The position numbers and the translations under genes were made by a program. The notes beneath the pieces were generated by a model. That model saw nothing but the letters and a program-made list of their open reading frames with translations, searched no databases and had not been told where the DNA came from. DNA of 64,000 nt from Chloroflexota bacterium (GTDB lineage: Bacteria > Chloroflexota > Anaerolineae > Aggregatilineales > J027). The stretch is taken from positions 289,828 through 353,827 of the forward strand of contig JACRBG010000055.1 in the NCBI GenBank assembly GCA_016234595.1, given 5' to 3'. This document shows, in pieces, positions 42,339 through 52,959 of this stretch; within the stretch, counting starts at the first letter, position 1, and each line of letters opens with the position of its first letter.

Positions 42339-44561
42339 TTATTTTTGACTGGCAAAATACTCCAGCAACATGCGGTGAACAAAGATATAACCACCACCCA
42401 CCTTGCGTAGCAGCAGGAGGTCTTTGGCCGCATAATCTAGAAAATGAGCATAATTACGAGGAATCTCGTCGTCCCGATGAAGGATAACCCGCAACACCAA
42501 ATGACGCACTGCTGATCGGATGCCATTCGAAAGGGCCAGAAATATCCCAAACCCTAGTCCCGAGACGACGGCGACGGCAATACCCGCTGCCAGATTTACC
42601 ATCAGTCCAATGGATACGAGGCTAATGAGGCCAACCGACAGCGCGACCATCACCCCAGCCCGCAGCGCATTCCAAAAGGTTATCCGTAAGCCTTGATTGG
42701 GGCGACTGCGCATATCCAAACGCTCGGCAGACTTTAACCCAGCTTCCATAAAACCAACGGCGCCCGCAGCTAGAGCCACCATTCCACCCATCGGCAGCAT
42801 CCCCACGAACCACGCAATGAACCCAATAATCGCGGCAATAAAAATGGCATTGATGAAACCCCACACCATGTCGTCTTTACTCCAATGGAAATTAAGGGTG
42901 TCACCCACTTCGATTTCGCTCATCTGAACAGGCAACCCGGTCAATAGTCCCAATGGAACGAGAATAACGAGTGTCACAGCCAACCCATAAAGTAGTCCAT
43001 CTAGCCAATGGGTGACCAATCCGTGGGTCAATCCAGCCAAAACCCCATAAATGATTCCAAACGCCAACCCATACGTCAGGCCCATAGCGGCTTTGATGGC
43101 AATACGATGTAAACGGAGTTGACTGGGGGTTTCCAGCCAGTAGGGTTGAATGGATTCGATATAAAAAATCGTTTGCTGCCGCTCGACCATTTTACTGGCT
43201 AAGTAACTCAGATAGTGGCGTATCTGTTTGGGAGTGTAAGCCCCGTGACTGAGTGCATCTTTTAAGCGTTGTTTGATATAACTTTCAAAAAGATGATTGC
43301 GCCGTCCCGCCTCATTGTCATCACTCGCTGGCAAGGCGAGATTGACCACCGAGGCTTTTCGATAAGAAAAGGCGATGGTATTGAGTAGGAATGGCGTTTT
43401 TGCCATAGCCTGTAAAGTGGCGTCCTGCCGCATGACCTTGAGTAAATCGGTGAACTCTTCACCTTGGATATAGCTGCTAATTTGCTGCTCACTCAGCGGC
43501 TGGAGCATAATTGCACTTTGCAAATCGAGCTTATGCGCCAGTGTGTTATAGTCAGCGGTTCGGCTGCACACCACCATATCAACCGAGCGATACTCGCGGC
43601 GGAAGGCATTAATCGCTTCGACACAGTCATCCCGCGAGGACTCCATCACCTCATCAAGGCCATCCAATAGGAGTAGCAATTGCTCCCCTTCAATCCAGTT
43701 TAACGCGACCTTTTTGGGCACCTGATACCGGATGCGAAGTTCATCCTTGAGCCATTCGGACAACGGCTTGCGATCCACCGCCCATGACGACAAGTTGAAC
43801 ACGGTCGGAATAGGCTGTTGTTCATCCGCTTGGGCACGCTGAATAAGCTCACGGGCCAATTGCAGCAACAAGACCGTTTTACCGCTACCGGGTGCACCTA
43901 AAATCAAAAGCTCGCGGTTCATATCCTGAAAGATATCCGCGATGTTGGCACTATTGGGCAAGGTGTAATCCCCATAGTGTTTATGTTTAAGGACGGCCTC
44001 GGGGTTGATTTCTAAGCCTAGATCAAAAGCGCCGCTTTCATGCAGGGTGTTTTCTAAGACCCCTTTTACCCAAAAGTAATTGACTTTCTCTAACATTCGC
44101 TCACGGTTAGTAACAGCCACCTTCTTGAGAGGTGCATGGGCTATGGGAACGGCGTTTTGAGAAGGGGAGGGCTTTTCATAAGGAATGAGCAGCGCTTGCT
44201 CTAATTGATTAAAAGCCCGCAATTCATCGCGGGTAAAATCGATGTATTGCAAACCAGCCAGATGGTAGGGTAGCTGGGCGTCCTGATATTTCACCAACAA
44301 GAGACGTCGGCGCGGGTTGGTTAAGGCATAGTCCCATTCGGCCATGACTTCGCGCGAGTCAATGGCTTCCGGGGTAACCACACCAATGACGACTTCGGCG
44401 CTCTCCAGTCCCTTCTGGATTTCGTGGCGGAAGTAGGCACCGCGGGGGATATTGTCTTCGTCAAGCCAAGTTCGGTGTCCCCAGTTCTGTAAATGATCCC
44501 GCAGTTTTCTAGCAAAAGGCCGATATTCGCTTTTGTAGCTGATAAAGACTTCCATCGCCAA
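42339..44561 (-). CDS. TIR - NACHT - multi-transmembrane STAND protein (putative defence)
   Basis: 740 residues, ATG at 44561. The N-terminal TIR domain (about 3-130) starts EVFISYKSE and carries Glu75 in REVMAEWDYAL, in line with the catalytic Glu of NAD-cleaving TIRs. The NACHT ATPase has Walker A GAPGSGKT (222-229) and Walker B LLLLLDGLDE (295-304), with a helical region after it. The C-terminal 250 residues (about 475-680) contain six or so hydrophobic segments in pairs, then a soluble tail. This resembles TIR/NACHT STAND systems of bacterial immunity, in which a sensed phage signal triggers NAD depletion; the TM region may tether the protein or act as a second effector. No sensor-type repeats are seen. 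It stands at the left edge of a defence island and faces away from the next TIR gene. Confidence 0.82.
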   Translation of the reverse strand: MAMEVFISYKSEYRPFARKLRDHLQNWGHRTWLDEDNIPRGAYFRHEIQKGLESAEVVIGVVTPEAIDSREVMAEWDYALTNPRRRLLLVKYQDAQLPYHLAGLQYIDFTRDELRAFNQLEQALLIPYEKPSPSQNAVPIAHAPLKKVAVTNRERMLEKVNYFWVKGVLENTLHESGAFDLGLEINPEAVLKHKHYGDYTLPNSANIADIFQDMNRELLILGAPGSGKTVLLLQLARELIQRAQADEQQPIPTVFNLSSWAVDRKPLSEWLKDELRIRYQVPKKVALNWIEGEQLLLLLDGLDEVMESSRDDCVEAINAFRREYRSVDMVVCSRTADYNTLAHKLDLQSAIMLQPLSEQQISSYIQGEEFTDLLKVMRQDATLQAMAKTPFLLNTIAFSYRKASVVNLALPASDDNEAGRRNHLFESYIKQRLKDALSHGAYTPKQIRHYLSYLASKMVERQQTIFYIESIQPYWLETPSQLRLHRIAIKAAMGLTYGLAFGIIYGVLAGLTHGLVTHWLDGLLYGLAVTLVILVPLGLLTGLPVQMSEIEVGDTLNFHWSKDDMVWGFINAIFIAAIIGFIAWFVGMLPMGGMVALAAGAVGFMEAGLKSAERLDMRSRPNQGLRITFWNALRAGVMVALSVGLISLVSIGLMVNLAAGIAVAVVSGLGFGIFLALSNGIRSAVRHLVLRVILHRDDEIPRNYAHFLDYAAKDLLLLRKVGGGYIFVHRMLLEYFASQK

Positions 44562-44970
44562 ACACTTTCATTCGAGTACCTTACAACCCGGATTACTTGA
44601 TCCACACCAAAGGCATGATGGGGCAAGTGGATGCTTGTTTGCTCAGTGTAATGGTTTTTCCCATGTTACAAAAATTTTAGTGCGCCAGATCTTGGCGACC
44701 AGTAGCAGGTGTCACCAGTTCGTTGACCTTTTACCTAAGACTTGTTGCCATCTGACCATCGCTTAGAATTCAACCATTGACTCCCTCAGTGTATACCAGT
44801 CAGCGCCCCTTACAAAATCGCCCTCAATTCGAATCACCGAATGCCAACACGGCGCAACGGATTTATATCATCCGTTGGCGCGGTTATCACCAAATCTGGC
44901 TTTCTAGCTGCAATAGCGTTATATTAATACTTAACTTATTAACAAATTCTATCACCTCTGTGAGCCTATT
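44562..44970. other. Divergent intergenic region of the two TIR genes
   Basis: 409 nt containing no ORF of note. It must hold the promoters of the divergent TIR-NACHT (minus) and TIR-NB-ARC (plus) genes. AT-rich stretches lie at 44910-44960 (GTTATATTAATACTTAACTT), suitable for the plus-strand -10 region, but no convincing -35/-10 pair was chosen. Confidence 0.35.
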
Positions 44971-47900
44971 ATGTCAACAGCCTCGCCCGATAAAACCCGT
45001 ATCTTCATTTCCTATGCCCGTGCCGATGGTGAACCCTTTGCCATCCAATTGCGCGATCAACTGCAAATCGTATTACCTGACTCAGCCATTTGGCTTGATC
45101 ATTTCGAGTTACACGGGGGCGAGGATTGGTGGCTGCAAATCAAGCAGGCCATTGATCGAGCCGACTTTCTGGTGTTGGTTATGACTCGTCGAGCCGTCGA
45201 GTCCCCGAATGTTGGGCGCGAATGGCGCTACGCTAAAACTCAAGGCGTGGTCGTTTATCCCGTGATTGCCGACCCAGATATTGAAATGGATCGACTCCCG
45301 CGATGGATGAGTACGGCCCATTGGTACAATCTTGAGCGCCAATGGACCCGTTTTGTAGACGACTTGCGCGAAAAACACTCCGTAACACGAGTGCCCTTTA
45401 TGGCAGCCGCTTTGCCCATTAATTTTGTCGAACGACCCGCTGAATTTAATTACCTGAAAGCCGCTCTACGAGATCGGACCAAGGCGAACACCGTCGCTAT
45501 TTCATCGGCCTTGACAGGGGCTGGTGGATTCGGGAAAACAACTTTGGCAATCGCGCTCTGTCATGACGAGGATATCCAAGCCGACTTTCACGGTGGCATC
45601 TTGTGGGTTACTTTGGGTGAAAACCCTAATATCCTTGAGAACCTCAACCTCCTCATTACCGCACTCAATCCTGCGTATATCAGTCTTGGTCACGTCGAAG
45701 AAGCTGTGCTAAAACTCGGGGACTTGTTAGCTGATCGGGACTGCCTAATGGTGATTGACGACGTATGGGATGCTGCTCACCTACGTCCATTTCTACGCAA
45801 TGGCTCTAGGTGTGTTCGTCTTGTGACCACCCGTTTGAATACTGTCCTGCCTGCCGATAGCCATAAAATCCGCGTGGACGCGATGCAACCGGGCGAAGCT
45901 ATACAACTGTTGGGGCAAGGTATCCTTGCCACGTCAGCCACTTTGCCCAAGCCAGATTTGCGTTCGCTTACCCAGCGGCTTGGCGAATGGCCTTTACTGC
46001 TCACCTTGGCGAATGGCGCTATGCGTCGGCGTATGGAAACAGGAGAATCCCCAGCCCAAGCAGCCGCATGGGTGGAAAAGGCCTTAACGCGCAAAGGTTT
46101 CAGTGCCTTAGATGATCCCGGTAGTCAAACAGGACGCCATCGAGCTGCGGCGGCTACCCTCCAAGTGAGCCTTGAACTGTTAACCAATACTGAATTCCAT
46201 CGCTACATCCGTCTCGCTATTTTTCATGACGATGTTGATGTGCCATTAGCCGCCCTTGAGCGCTTGTGGGGTCTGGATGATTTTGACACCGACGACTTAT
46301 GTGGGCGATTTTTTGGATTATCCTTACTGCTAGATTTTGACCGCGCTGCCCATACTATTCGCCTTCATGATGTTGTGCGAGCCTTTCTGCGTGCCGAACA
46401 TCAAGCGGCTTTGGCCGAGTGGAATGCCGCATTTTTAGAGAAATTCATCCCCCTAGCATCAACTAACAATACGCTAGATTTTGCATGGGCCGACCTGCCA
46501 GACCATACATCCTATTTATGGGACTGGTTAGCCTATCATCTGGTTGAAGCTGGACATCATGAAGCATTGATTCAAACCGTCCAAGATTTGCGCTATTTGG
46601 CCCATAAGACCTATATGCGCGATGCCGTTGCTGCGGAGCGCGACATTATAGAGGCCCTCAAAATTGCACCGCAAGATACAATGCTTCAAATACTGCGTCG
46701 AAATTTCACCAATGCCGCTCACTTTTTAAAATTGGGCCAAACCCGCGACGGCATCGTACTGACCTTATTGAGCCGATTACAACATGTAGAAGAATTACAC
46801 ACGTTATGTCTTCAATTAGAAAACAGCTTAATCCCTCCCTTTGTCATGGCATGGAATAGCCCTCCCGATTTGCCGCATCCTGCCTTGATTCGAACGATTG
46901 CAGGTCATCGTTCCGAAATTACTGACTGCAAAATCAATAGTCAAGGAACATGGATTGTTTCAGCATCTGGAGACGGGACCCTCAAGTTGTGGGATGTTGA
47001 GACGGGGCAAGAACGTTTGACTCTCAAAGGCCATACACGCGGCATTAACTGCTGTGCCATTTCGCCTGACGATACTTGGATTGTGTCTGGTGCTGATGAC
47101 GAGACGCTCAAATTATGGGATGTTGAGACGGGGCAAGAACGTTTGACTCTCAAAGGCCATACACGCGGCATTAGTTGCTGTGCTATTTCGCCTGACGGCA
47201 CTTGGATCGTTTCCGCATCAGCCGATAGCACCTTGAAGGTTTGGGAGGTAGCAACTGGACAAGAAATACGAACCTTAAAAGGGCATCTGGATTTCGTCAC
47301 TGCCTGTGTAATCAGTGCTGATGGGACTTGGGTTGCGTCAGCTTCGAAAGATAATACCTTGAAGGTTTGGGAGGTAAAGGATGGGGGACTACGCTTTACC
47401 CTCGTCGGTCATCTCCGACGTGTCATGAGTTGTGCTGCCATTGCAAATAGCCATCATCTAGTATCTGTGTCCAAAGATACGATGGTAAAAGTATGGGATG
47501 TCGACAACGGTCATGAGATCAAAACAATGGCTTGGCAAAGTAGTGAGCTGCTTGCGTGTGCCGTCAGCCCTAACGGGCAATGGGTGGGCATCACATCCCA
47601 AGACCAAAGTCTGATTGTTAAAGATATCGTGACTGAAATGACTCAACTGAGTGTACAAAGCTTACCCTCCACCGCCATTTGCTGCGCCATTGAACCTCAG
47701 AACCAATGGATTGCAACGGGTTCACGTGATGGGCGTTTACGGCTATGGGCCACCTCATTGAGAGAGAATACGAGTTTATCTGTTCATCACGGCAATGCGA
47801 CTGGCTGCGCCATTTCACCCGATGGGGCTTGGGTAGTTGCTACATCCGATGACAATTGGATTCTGACGGTATGGGATTTTCAGACAGCTACGCCAAAACA

Positions 47901-48639
47901 GGTATTGCGCAGTCATGCGGGCCGTCTGTTGGCTTGTAGTATCAGCCCAGATGGGCAGTGGTTTGTCTCGGCTTCGGGTGATCAAAATCTCAAAGTTTGG
48001 GATGCCCATACCTATCAGGAGCTGTTCACTTTGGTGGCACATTCCGATCGGGTCAATGGTTGTACTATAAGCCCCGATGCGTTTCGGATCGTTTCCGTGG
48101 GCGGAGATGGCAAGATTGTATTTTGGGAAGCAGCCAGTGGCAAAAAGATTCGCGTTCTTAATGGGCATAAAGGTGCAGTATCTGGGTGTGCCATCAGCCC
48201 AGATAATCAACTGCTGCTTTCATCCTCCTACGACAAAACCTTGATGCTTTGGGACTGTGTTACCGGTGAACGACTTTCTGTAATTGAAGGACATCTCGAT
48301 GGCGTCCTCAATTGTGCCTTTCATCCTGATGGTCACTCTTTCCTCTCCGTTTCGGCTGACAAAACGCTGAAATTGTGGGATACCGTCTCAAGAAGACTCA
48401 TAAGTACACTCCAAGGACATTCAAATAGAGTAACCGCAAGTGCCTTCAGTCCCGACGGGCGATGGATTGCCTCGGTGTGCACTGATCAAACCCTACGTAT
48501 TTGGGAAGTTGCTACCCTAAAAACAGTATCTATTCTGGCCGTTGATGGCCGATTATGGTCATGTGCTTGGCACCCTGATGGCGAGCATCTCATTGTCGGG
48601 GGTGATAAAGGCTTGTACTGGCTACACTTAGTGCAATGA
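44971..48639 (+). CDS. TIR - NB-ARC - WD40 STAND protein (putative defence)
   Basis: 1222 residues; ATG at 44971. The TIR domain (about 9-135) starts RIFISYARADG and has Glu84 (VGREWRYAK) at the catalytic-Glu position. The NB-ARC ATPase has Walker A GAGGFGKT (183-190), Walker B CLMVIDDVWD (258-267), a winged-helix region and a helical linker (about 400-620). Fourteen WD40 repeats (about 640-1215) follow, enough for two seven-blade propellers, an APAF1-like layout. The WD40 propellers are the likely ligand sensor, the NB-ARC module the oligomerisation switch and TIR the NADase effector. Repeats 1 and 2 share an identical 57-bp DNA block, a sign of recent internal duplication and rapid diversification of the sensor. 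The nature of the trigger is unknown. It lies upstream of a type I RM operon on the same strand. Confidence 0.88.
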   Translation: MSTASPDKTRIFISYARADGEPFAIQLRDQLQIVLPDSAIWLDHFELHGGEDWWLQIKQAIDRADFLVLVMTRRAVESPNVGREWRYAKTQGVVVYPVIADPDIEMDRLPRWMSTAHWYNLERQWTRFVDDLREKHSVTRVPFMAAALPINFVERPAEFNYLKAALRDRTKANTVAISSALTGAGGFGKTTLAIALCHDEDIQADFHGGILWVTLGENPNILENLNLLITALNPAYISLGHVEEAVLKLGDLLADRDCLMVIDDVWDAAHLRPFLRNGSRCVRLVTTRLNTVLPADSHKIRVDAMQPGEAIQLLGQGILATSATLPKPDLRSLTQRLGEWPLLLTLANGAMRRRMETGESPAQAAAWVEKALTRKGFSALDDPGSQTGRHRAAAATLQVSLELLTNTEFHRYIRLAIFHDDVDVPLAALERLWGLDDFDTDDLCGRFFGLSLLLDFDRAAHTIRLHDVVRAFLRAEHQAALAEWNAAFLEKFIPLASTNNTLDFAWADLPDHTSYLWDWLAYHLVEAGHHEALIQTVQDLRYLAHKTYMRDAVAAERDIIEALKIAPQDTMLQILRRNFTNAAHFLKLGQTRDGIVLTLLSRLQHVEELHTLCLQLENSLIPPFVMAWNSPPDLPHPALIRTIAGHRSEITDCKINSQGTWIVSASGDGTLKLWDVETGQERLTLKGHTRGINCCAISPDDTWIVSGADDETLKLWDVETGQERLTLKGHTRGISCCAISPDGTWIVSASADSTLKVWEVATGQEIRTLKGHLDFVTACVISADGTWVASASKDNTLKVWEVKDGGLRFTLVGHLRRVMSCAAIANSHHLVSVSKDTMVKVWDVDNGHEIKTMAWQSSELLACAVSPNGQWVGITSQDQSLIVKDIVTEMTQLSVQSLPSTAICCAIEPQNQWIATGSRDGRLRLWATSLRENTSLSVHHGNATGCAISPDGAWVVATSDDNWILTVWDFQTATPKQVLRSHAGRLLACSISPDGQWFVSASGDQNLKVWDAHTYQELFTLVAHSDRVNGCTISPDAFRIVSVGGDGKIVFWEAASGKKIRVLNGHKGAVSGCAISPDNQLLLSSSYDKTLMLWDCVTGERLSVIEGHLDGVLNCAFHPDGHSFLSVSADKTLKLWDTVSRRLISTLQGHSNRVTASAFSPDGRWIASVCTDQTLRIWEVATLKTVSILAVDGRLWSCAWHPDGEHLIVGGDKGLYWLHLVQ
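46991..47173 (+). repeat. Identical 57-bp blocks in adjacent WD40 repeats
   Basis: The segment 46991-47047 recurs without change at 47117-47173, an offset of 126 bp, which is exactly one 42-residue WD40 repeat. Both encode WDVETGQERLTLKGHTRGI. The other repeats of the gene are far more divergent, so this is a recent tandem duplication or gene conversion of one propeller blade. Confidence 0.85.
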
Positions 48640-48825
48640 AAATAGGTTTCCAGAAGCTACCGCTGTTATCCTAGATCCCCGCTGATTGTCCTCACCAAAA
48701 TCTGTGAGCGAGTATTTTTGCTTACTGAATGAATTCTTGTAGAATAAACAAAACTACAACGTGCCAGAAAATTGTCACTCATACTTTGGATTTGACGCGC
48801 CTAGAAAGCGGATTTTTGTCGACCC

Positions 48826-51150
48826 ATGGAACAAAACCAATTCAATTGGATTGCTAATTTCATTTGGGGCATCGCGGATGATGTCCTACGCGATCTCTAT
48901 GTACGCGGTAAGTATCGGGATGTAATCCTACCAATGACGGTGCTGCGGCGTTTGGATGCGGTGCTAGAACCGACTAAAAAAGCGGTTTTAGACATGAAAG
49001 CCTTGCTCGATAGTTCTGAGATCACCAACCAAGATCAAGCCCTACGCCAAGCAGCCGGTCAGGCCTTTTATAATACCTCCAAATTTACCCTGCGTGACCT
49101 GCGCAACCGTGCCAACCAGCAACTGCTGCGGGCCGATTTTGAAGCCTATCTAGATGGTTATTCGCCCAATGTGCAAGAGATTCTGAATAATTTTGAATTC
49201 CGTAATCAAATCCCCCGTCTTTCTAAAGCCGACGCGCTCGGAACACTCATTGAAAAATTTCTCGATCCGGCCATCAACCTTAGCCCCTACCCCGTGATGA
49301 ACGGCAACAACACCGTGAAGCATCCGGGCTTGGATAACCACGCAATGGGGACAATCTTTGAGGAACTGGTGCGACGTTTTAACGAAGAGAATAACGAAGA
49401 AGCGGGTGAACACTGGACGCCCCGCGACGCCGTTCGATTAATGGCCCGTTTAATTTTCCTGCCCATTGCCGAACAGATCGAATCGGGAACCTATCTGCTT
49501 TATGATGGGGCGTGCGGGACGGGTGGCATGTTAACGGTGGCGGAAGAAACCCTCCAAGAACTCGCCGCCCATCAGGGTAAGCAGGTCGCTACCCATCTCT
49601 ATGGGCAAGAAATCAACGCGGAAACCTATGCCATCTGCAAAGCCGACCTCTTGTTAAAAGGTGAAGGGGATGCTGCCGATAATATCATCGGCGGACCAGA
49701 GTATTCGACCCTCGCCCACGATGCCTTCCCCGCCCACGAATTTGACTTCATGCTCTCCAATCCACCCTACGGCAAAAGCTGGAAAAGTGATCTGGAGCGT
49801 ATGGGTGGCAAAGCTGGCATTAAAGACCCACGTTTCCTAACTGAGCATAACGGCGACCCCGAATTTTCCCTAATCACTCGTTCCAGCGATGGACAGATGC
49901 TCTTTTTGGCAAACCTCTTGAGCAAAATGAAACACAACACTGAACTGGGCAGCCGGATGGCCGAGGTTCATAACGGCTCGTAATTATTTACAGGCGACGC
50001 CGGACAAGGCGAAAGCAATATCCGCCAGTGGATTATCGAGAATGACTGGCTCGAAGCCATTGTCGCCCTACCCCTGAATATGTTTTACAACACGGGCATT
50101 GCCACCTATGTCTGGGTGCTGACCAACCGTAAACCACCCCACCGTCAAGGCCGGGTGCAATTGATTGATGCCACCAATTGGTATAAACCACTGCGGAAAA
50201 ATCTCGGCAAAAAGAACTGTGAATTGTCCGAAGAGGATATTCAGAAAATTTGCGACACCTTCCTCGCTTTTGAAGAAGACGAGCACTCTAAGATTTTCCC
50301 CAACGCGGCGTTTGGTTATCAAAAAGTGCGGGTCGAACGACCCCTCCGTTTAGCCAGCCAGCTATCCAAAAAAGCGATCAATTCATTACGCTTTGCCTCG
50401 GGTGATGAAGCCATCCGTTCCGAACTCTATGACGCCTTAGGTGAAGATCTGTTCGAGGATTTTCGTAAGGTGCAGACCCGCTTGGAGCAGCTTGTAAACA
50501 CATGGGGCGAGGCCAGCGATGATGAAGCGGAAAAAACCGGATCGGCCCTCCCCGAAAAAACCAAGAAAAAATTACTCGACCCCGCCACATGGGAGCGCGA
50601 TGCTTATCTAGTCACAACGGCAAATGCCGTCCGGGATTTGATTGGTGAAGGTCTCTATACCGACCATAATCTTTTCTTGGACGACTTTGAAGCCGCGCTG
50701 CAAAAACTCGATATCAAATTAAGCGCCACCGATAAAAAAGCCATTATTCAGGCGGTAAGCTGGCGCGATGAAAACGCCGCCCCGGTCATTAAGAAAGCCT
50801 ATAAACCGGGTAAAGCCGAGGCCGACCCCCTCTATGGGCGGTTTGAAGTCATGCTAGATGGCAAGCCCTATGTCGTCGAATATGAACCCGACAGCGATCT
50901 GCGTGACTATGAACAAATCCCGCTCTTAGAAAAAGGCGGCATACCAGCCTTTTTTGAGCGTGAAGTGCTGCCCTATGTACCGGACGCATGGATAGATACC
51001 GCCGCGACCAAGACAGGTTATGAAATCTCGTTTACCCGCTATTTCTATAAACCCCAGCAGCTACGCCCCCTCAGCGAAATCCGTGCCGATATTCTGGCAC
51101 TAGAGCGGGAAACCGAAGGGCTGCTGGATCAAATTCTCAATCTCATTTAA
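48826..51150 (+). pseudogene. hsdM: Type I restriction-modification DNA methyltransferase subunit HsdM, interrupted by an in-frame stop
   Basis: The reading frame encodes 774 residues plus stop if the TAA at 49981-49983 is read through; both halves are in the same frame. The protein has the N-terminal HsdM helical domain (ending about 130), motif I DGACGTGGML (227 onward), catalytic NPPY (312-315), then the TAA at codon 386 inside the conserved ...MAEVHNGS-x-LFTGDAGQGESN... segment, where homologues have Ser. A single base change (TCA to TAA) would explain it. The downstream half (up to 51150) is intact and contains no other lesion. The upstream product (385 residues) would keep the AdoMet and catalytic motifs but lose the C-terminal half needed to bind HsdS. 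Internal initiation at ATG 50080 is possible but would not rescue the enzyme. Confidence 0.9.
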
Positions 51151-51165
51151 AGGACTCGAACAACG

Positions 51166-52956
51166 ATGCCACGCAAATACGAACCTCGCTCCTTAACCAT
51201 TGATAGTTTGCTTGGGTGGGTCAAATCCGGGGAAGTTGCCATCCCCGAAATTCAGCGACCATTCGTTTGGGATACCACCCAAGTCCGTAACCTATTGGAT
51301 TCGCTCTACCAAGACTACCCCATCGGTTATCTCATCACGTGGAAAAGCCCGGACATCAACCTGAAGGACGGCACCCGTTCCGAAGGCAAAAAAATCCTCA
51401 TCGATGGTCAGCAGCGCATCACAGCCTTGATGGCGGCCCTCTTGGGTAAAGAGGTGGTTACCAAAGATTACAAGCGCGTCCGTATCCGCATCGCCTTCAA
51501 CCCGCAAAAGGAAACATTTGAAGTCTCGAATACTGCCATCGATAAAGACCCCGCATGGATTTCTGATATTGCGGTGATTTTTGACCCCAATACACGGCGA
51601 CGGAAGTTTGTGGATGAATATTGCAACCGCAATCCGAGCGTTGAACCCGATGATATTGACACTGCCATCGACAGTTTAGTTGCCATTACGACCAATCCTA
51701 TTGGCATTATTGAGCTTGATTCGTCGCTCGATATTGAAACAGTGACGGAGATTTTTATTCGGGTGAATTCAGCGGGTGTCCCACTCAGTCAAGCCGATTT
51801 TGCCATGTCCAAAATTGCCGTCAACGAAACCTATAACGGGCCGAATTTGCGTAAGGCGGTGGATTATTTTTGCCATGTGGCCGTCGCGCCGGATTTCTAT
51901 TCGACCATTCAAAAGAATGACAAACAGTTTGCCGACACCGACTTTTTCAAAAAAATGGCGTGGCTACGTCAAGAAAACGACAATCTCTACGACCCCACCT
52001 ATACCGACATGCTGCGTGTGGCGTTTTCTTCAGAGTTTCGGCGCGGCAAATTACAAGACCTTGTGGCGTTGCTTTCGGGACGTAATTTTGAAACCCGACA
52101 ATACGAAGAAGTCATTATTGAAGAAACCTTTGAGCGGCTGCATTACGGCTTGCTGAATTTCATGAATGAGACGCATTTTAAGCGCTTTATCATGATTATT
52201 CGCTCGGCAGGTTTTGTCGATTCCACACTCATTAGCTCCCAAATGGCGTTGAATTTTGCCTATATTCTGTATCTTACGCTGCGTAATCAAGGCGTGCCGG
52301 ATGCCGAAATTGAACGGTATGTGCGGCGCTGGTATGCCATGTCGGTATTGACCGGGCGCTATTCTGGCGCATCTGAATCGGCCATTGACTTTGACATCCG
52401 CCAAATTGATATGACCGGGATGGAGTATGGGAACGTCATCATCAACGGGCAACTCTCAGAGGCTTTTTGGGAGGCCACTCTACCTCAGTTAATGGATACC
52501 TCCTCGGCGCAGAGTCCCTATTTCCATGTCTACCGCGCCGCGCAGGTCAGGCTCAATGACAAGGGCTTTCTCTCGCGCGACATCAGCGTGCGGGAACTGA
52601 TTGAATACAAATCCGATGTGCATCATGTTTTTCCACGCGACCTGCTGAAAAGGAATGGGCTTTCACGCGGGCAATATAACCAGATTGCCAACTATGTCAT
52701 CGCCCAAAGTGAAATCAACATCGCCATCGGCAACAAAGAACCCGCTACCTATTTCCAACAGGTGATTGACCAGTGTAACGGCGGGGAACGGCGCTATGGC
52801 AACATCACCGATCTCAACGAGCTAGAGTACAACTTCGCCATGAACTGTATCCCGGTGGGGGTGGAAAATATGACCACCGCTGACTACCCCGCGTTTTTGC
52901 TGGAACGCCGCAAGCTGATGGCGAGGAAAATCCAGACCTACTTTGAGGGACTGTAA
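51166..52956 (+). CDS. DUF262/DUF1524-type (GmrSD-like) nuclease within the type I RM operon
   Basis: 596 residues; ATG at 51166 is 15 nt behind hsdM. The N-terminal DUF262 domain (ParB/Srx fold) carries QRPFVW (30-35) and the nucleotide-binding IDGQQR (79-84). The C-terminal part has an HNH-like site of the DUF1524 type: [10 protein letters not shown] (from 485) with [15 protein letters not shown] after it. In GmrSD and BrxU this combination forms a nucleotide-dependent endonuclease that cuts modified phage DNA, a type IV restriction activity. Both domains look intact. It lies between hsdM and hsdS and starts 3 nt before hsdS, a position for which additional defence genes in type I loci are known. 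Confidence 0.85.
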   Translation: MPRKYEPRSLTIDSLLGWVKSGEVAIPEIQRPFVWDTTQVRNLLDSLYQDYPIGYLITWKSPDINLKDGTRSEGKKILIDGQQRITALMAALLGKEVVTKDYKRVRIRIAFNPQKETFEVSNTAIDKDPAWISDIAVIFDPNTRRRKFVDEYCNRNPSVEPDDIDTAIDSLVAITTNPIGIIELDSSLDIETVTEIFIRVNSAGVPLSQADFAMSKIAVNETYNGPNLRKAVDYFCHVAVAPDFYSTIQKNDKQFADTDFFKKMAWLRQENDNLYDPTYTDMLRVAFSSEFRRGKLQDLVALLSGRNFETRQYEEVIIEETFERLHYGLLNFMNETHFKRFIMIIRSAGFVDSTLISSQMALNFAYILYLTLRNQGVPDAEIERYVRRWYAMSVLTGRYSGASESAIDFDIRQIDMTGMEYGNVIINGQLSEAFWEATLPQLMDTSSAQSPYFHVYRAAQVRLNDKGFLSRDISVRELIEYKSDVHHVFPRDLLKRNGLSRGQYNQIANYVIAQSEINIAIGNKEPATYFQQVIDQCNGGERRYGNITDLNELEYNFAMNCIPVGVENMTTADYPAFLLERRKLMARKIQTYFEGL

Positions 52957-52959
52957 ATT

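Noticed and set aside
50080..51150. Independent gene for the second half of hsdM
   Set aside because: The same frame continues without break from 49984 and carries conserved HsdM sequence upstream of the ATG at 50080, so it is the tail of one interrupted gene.
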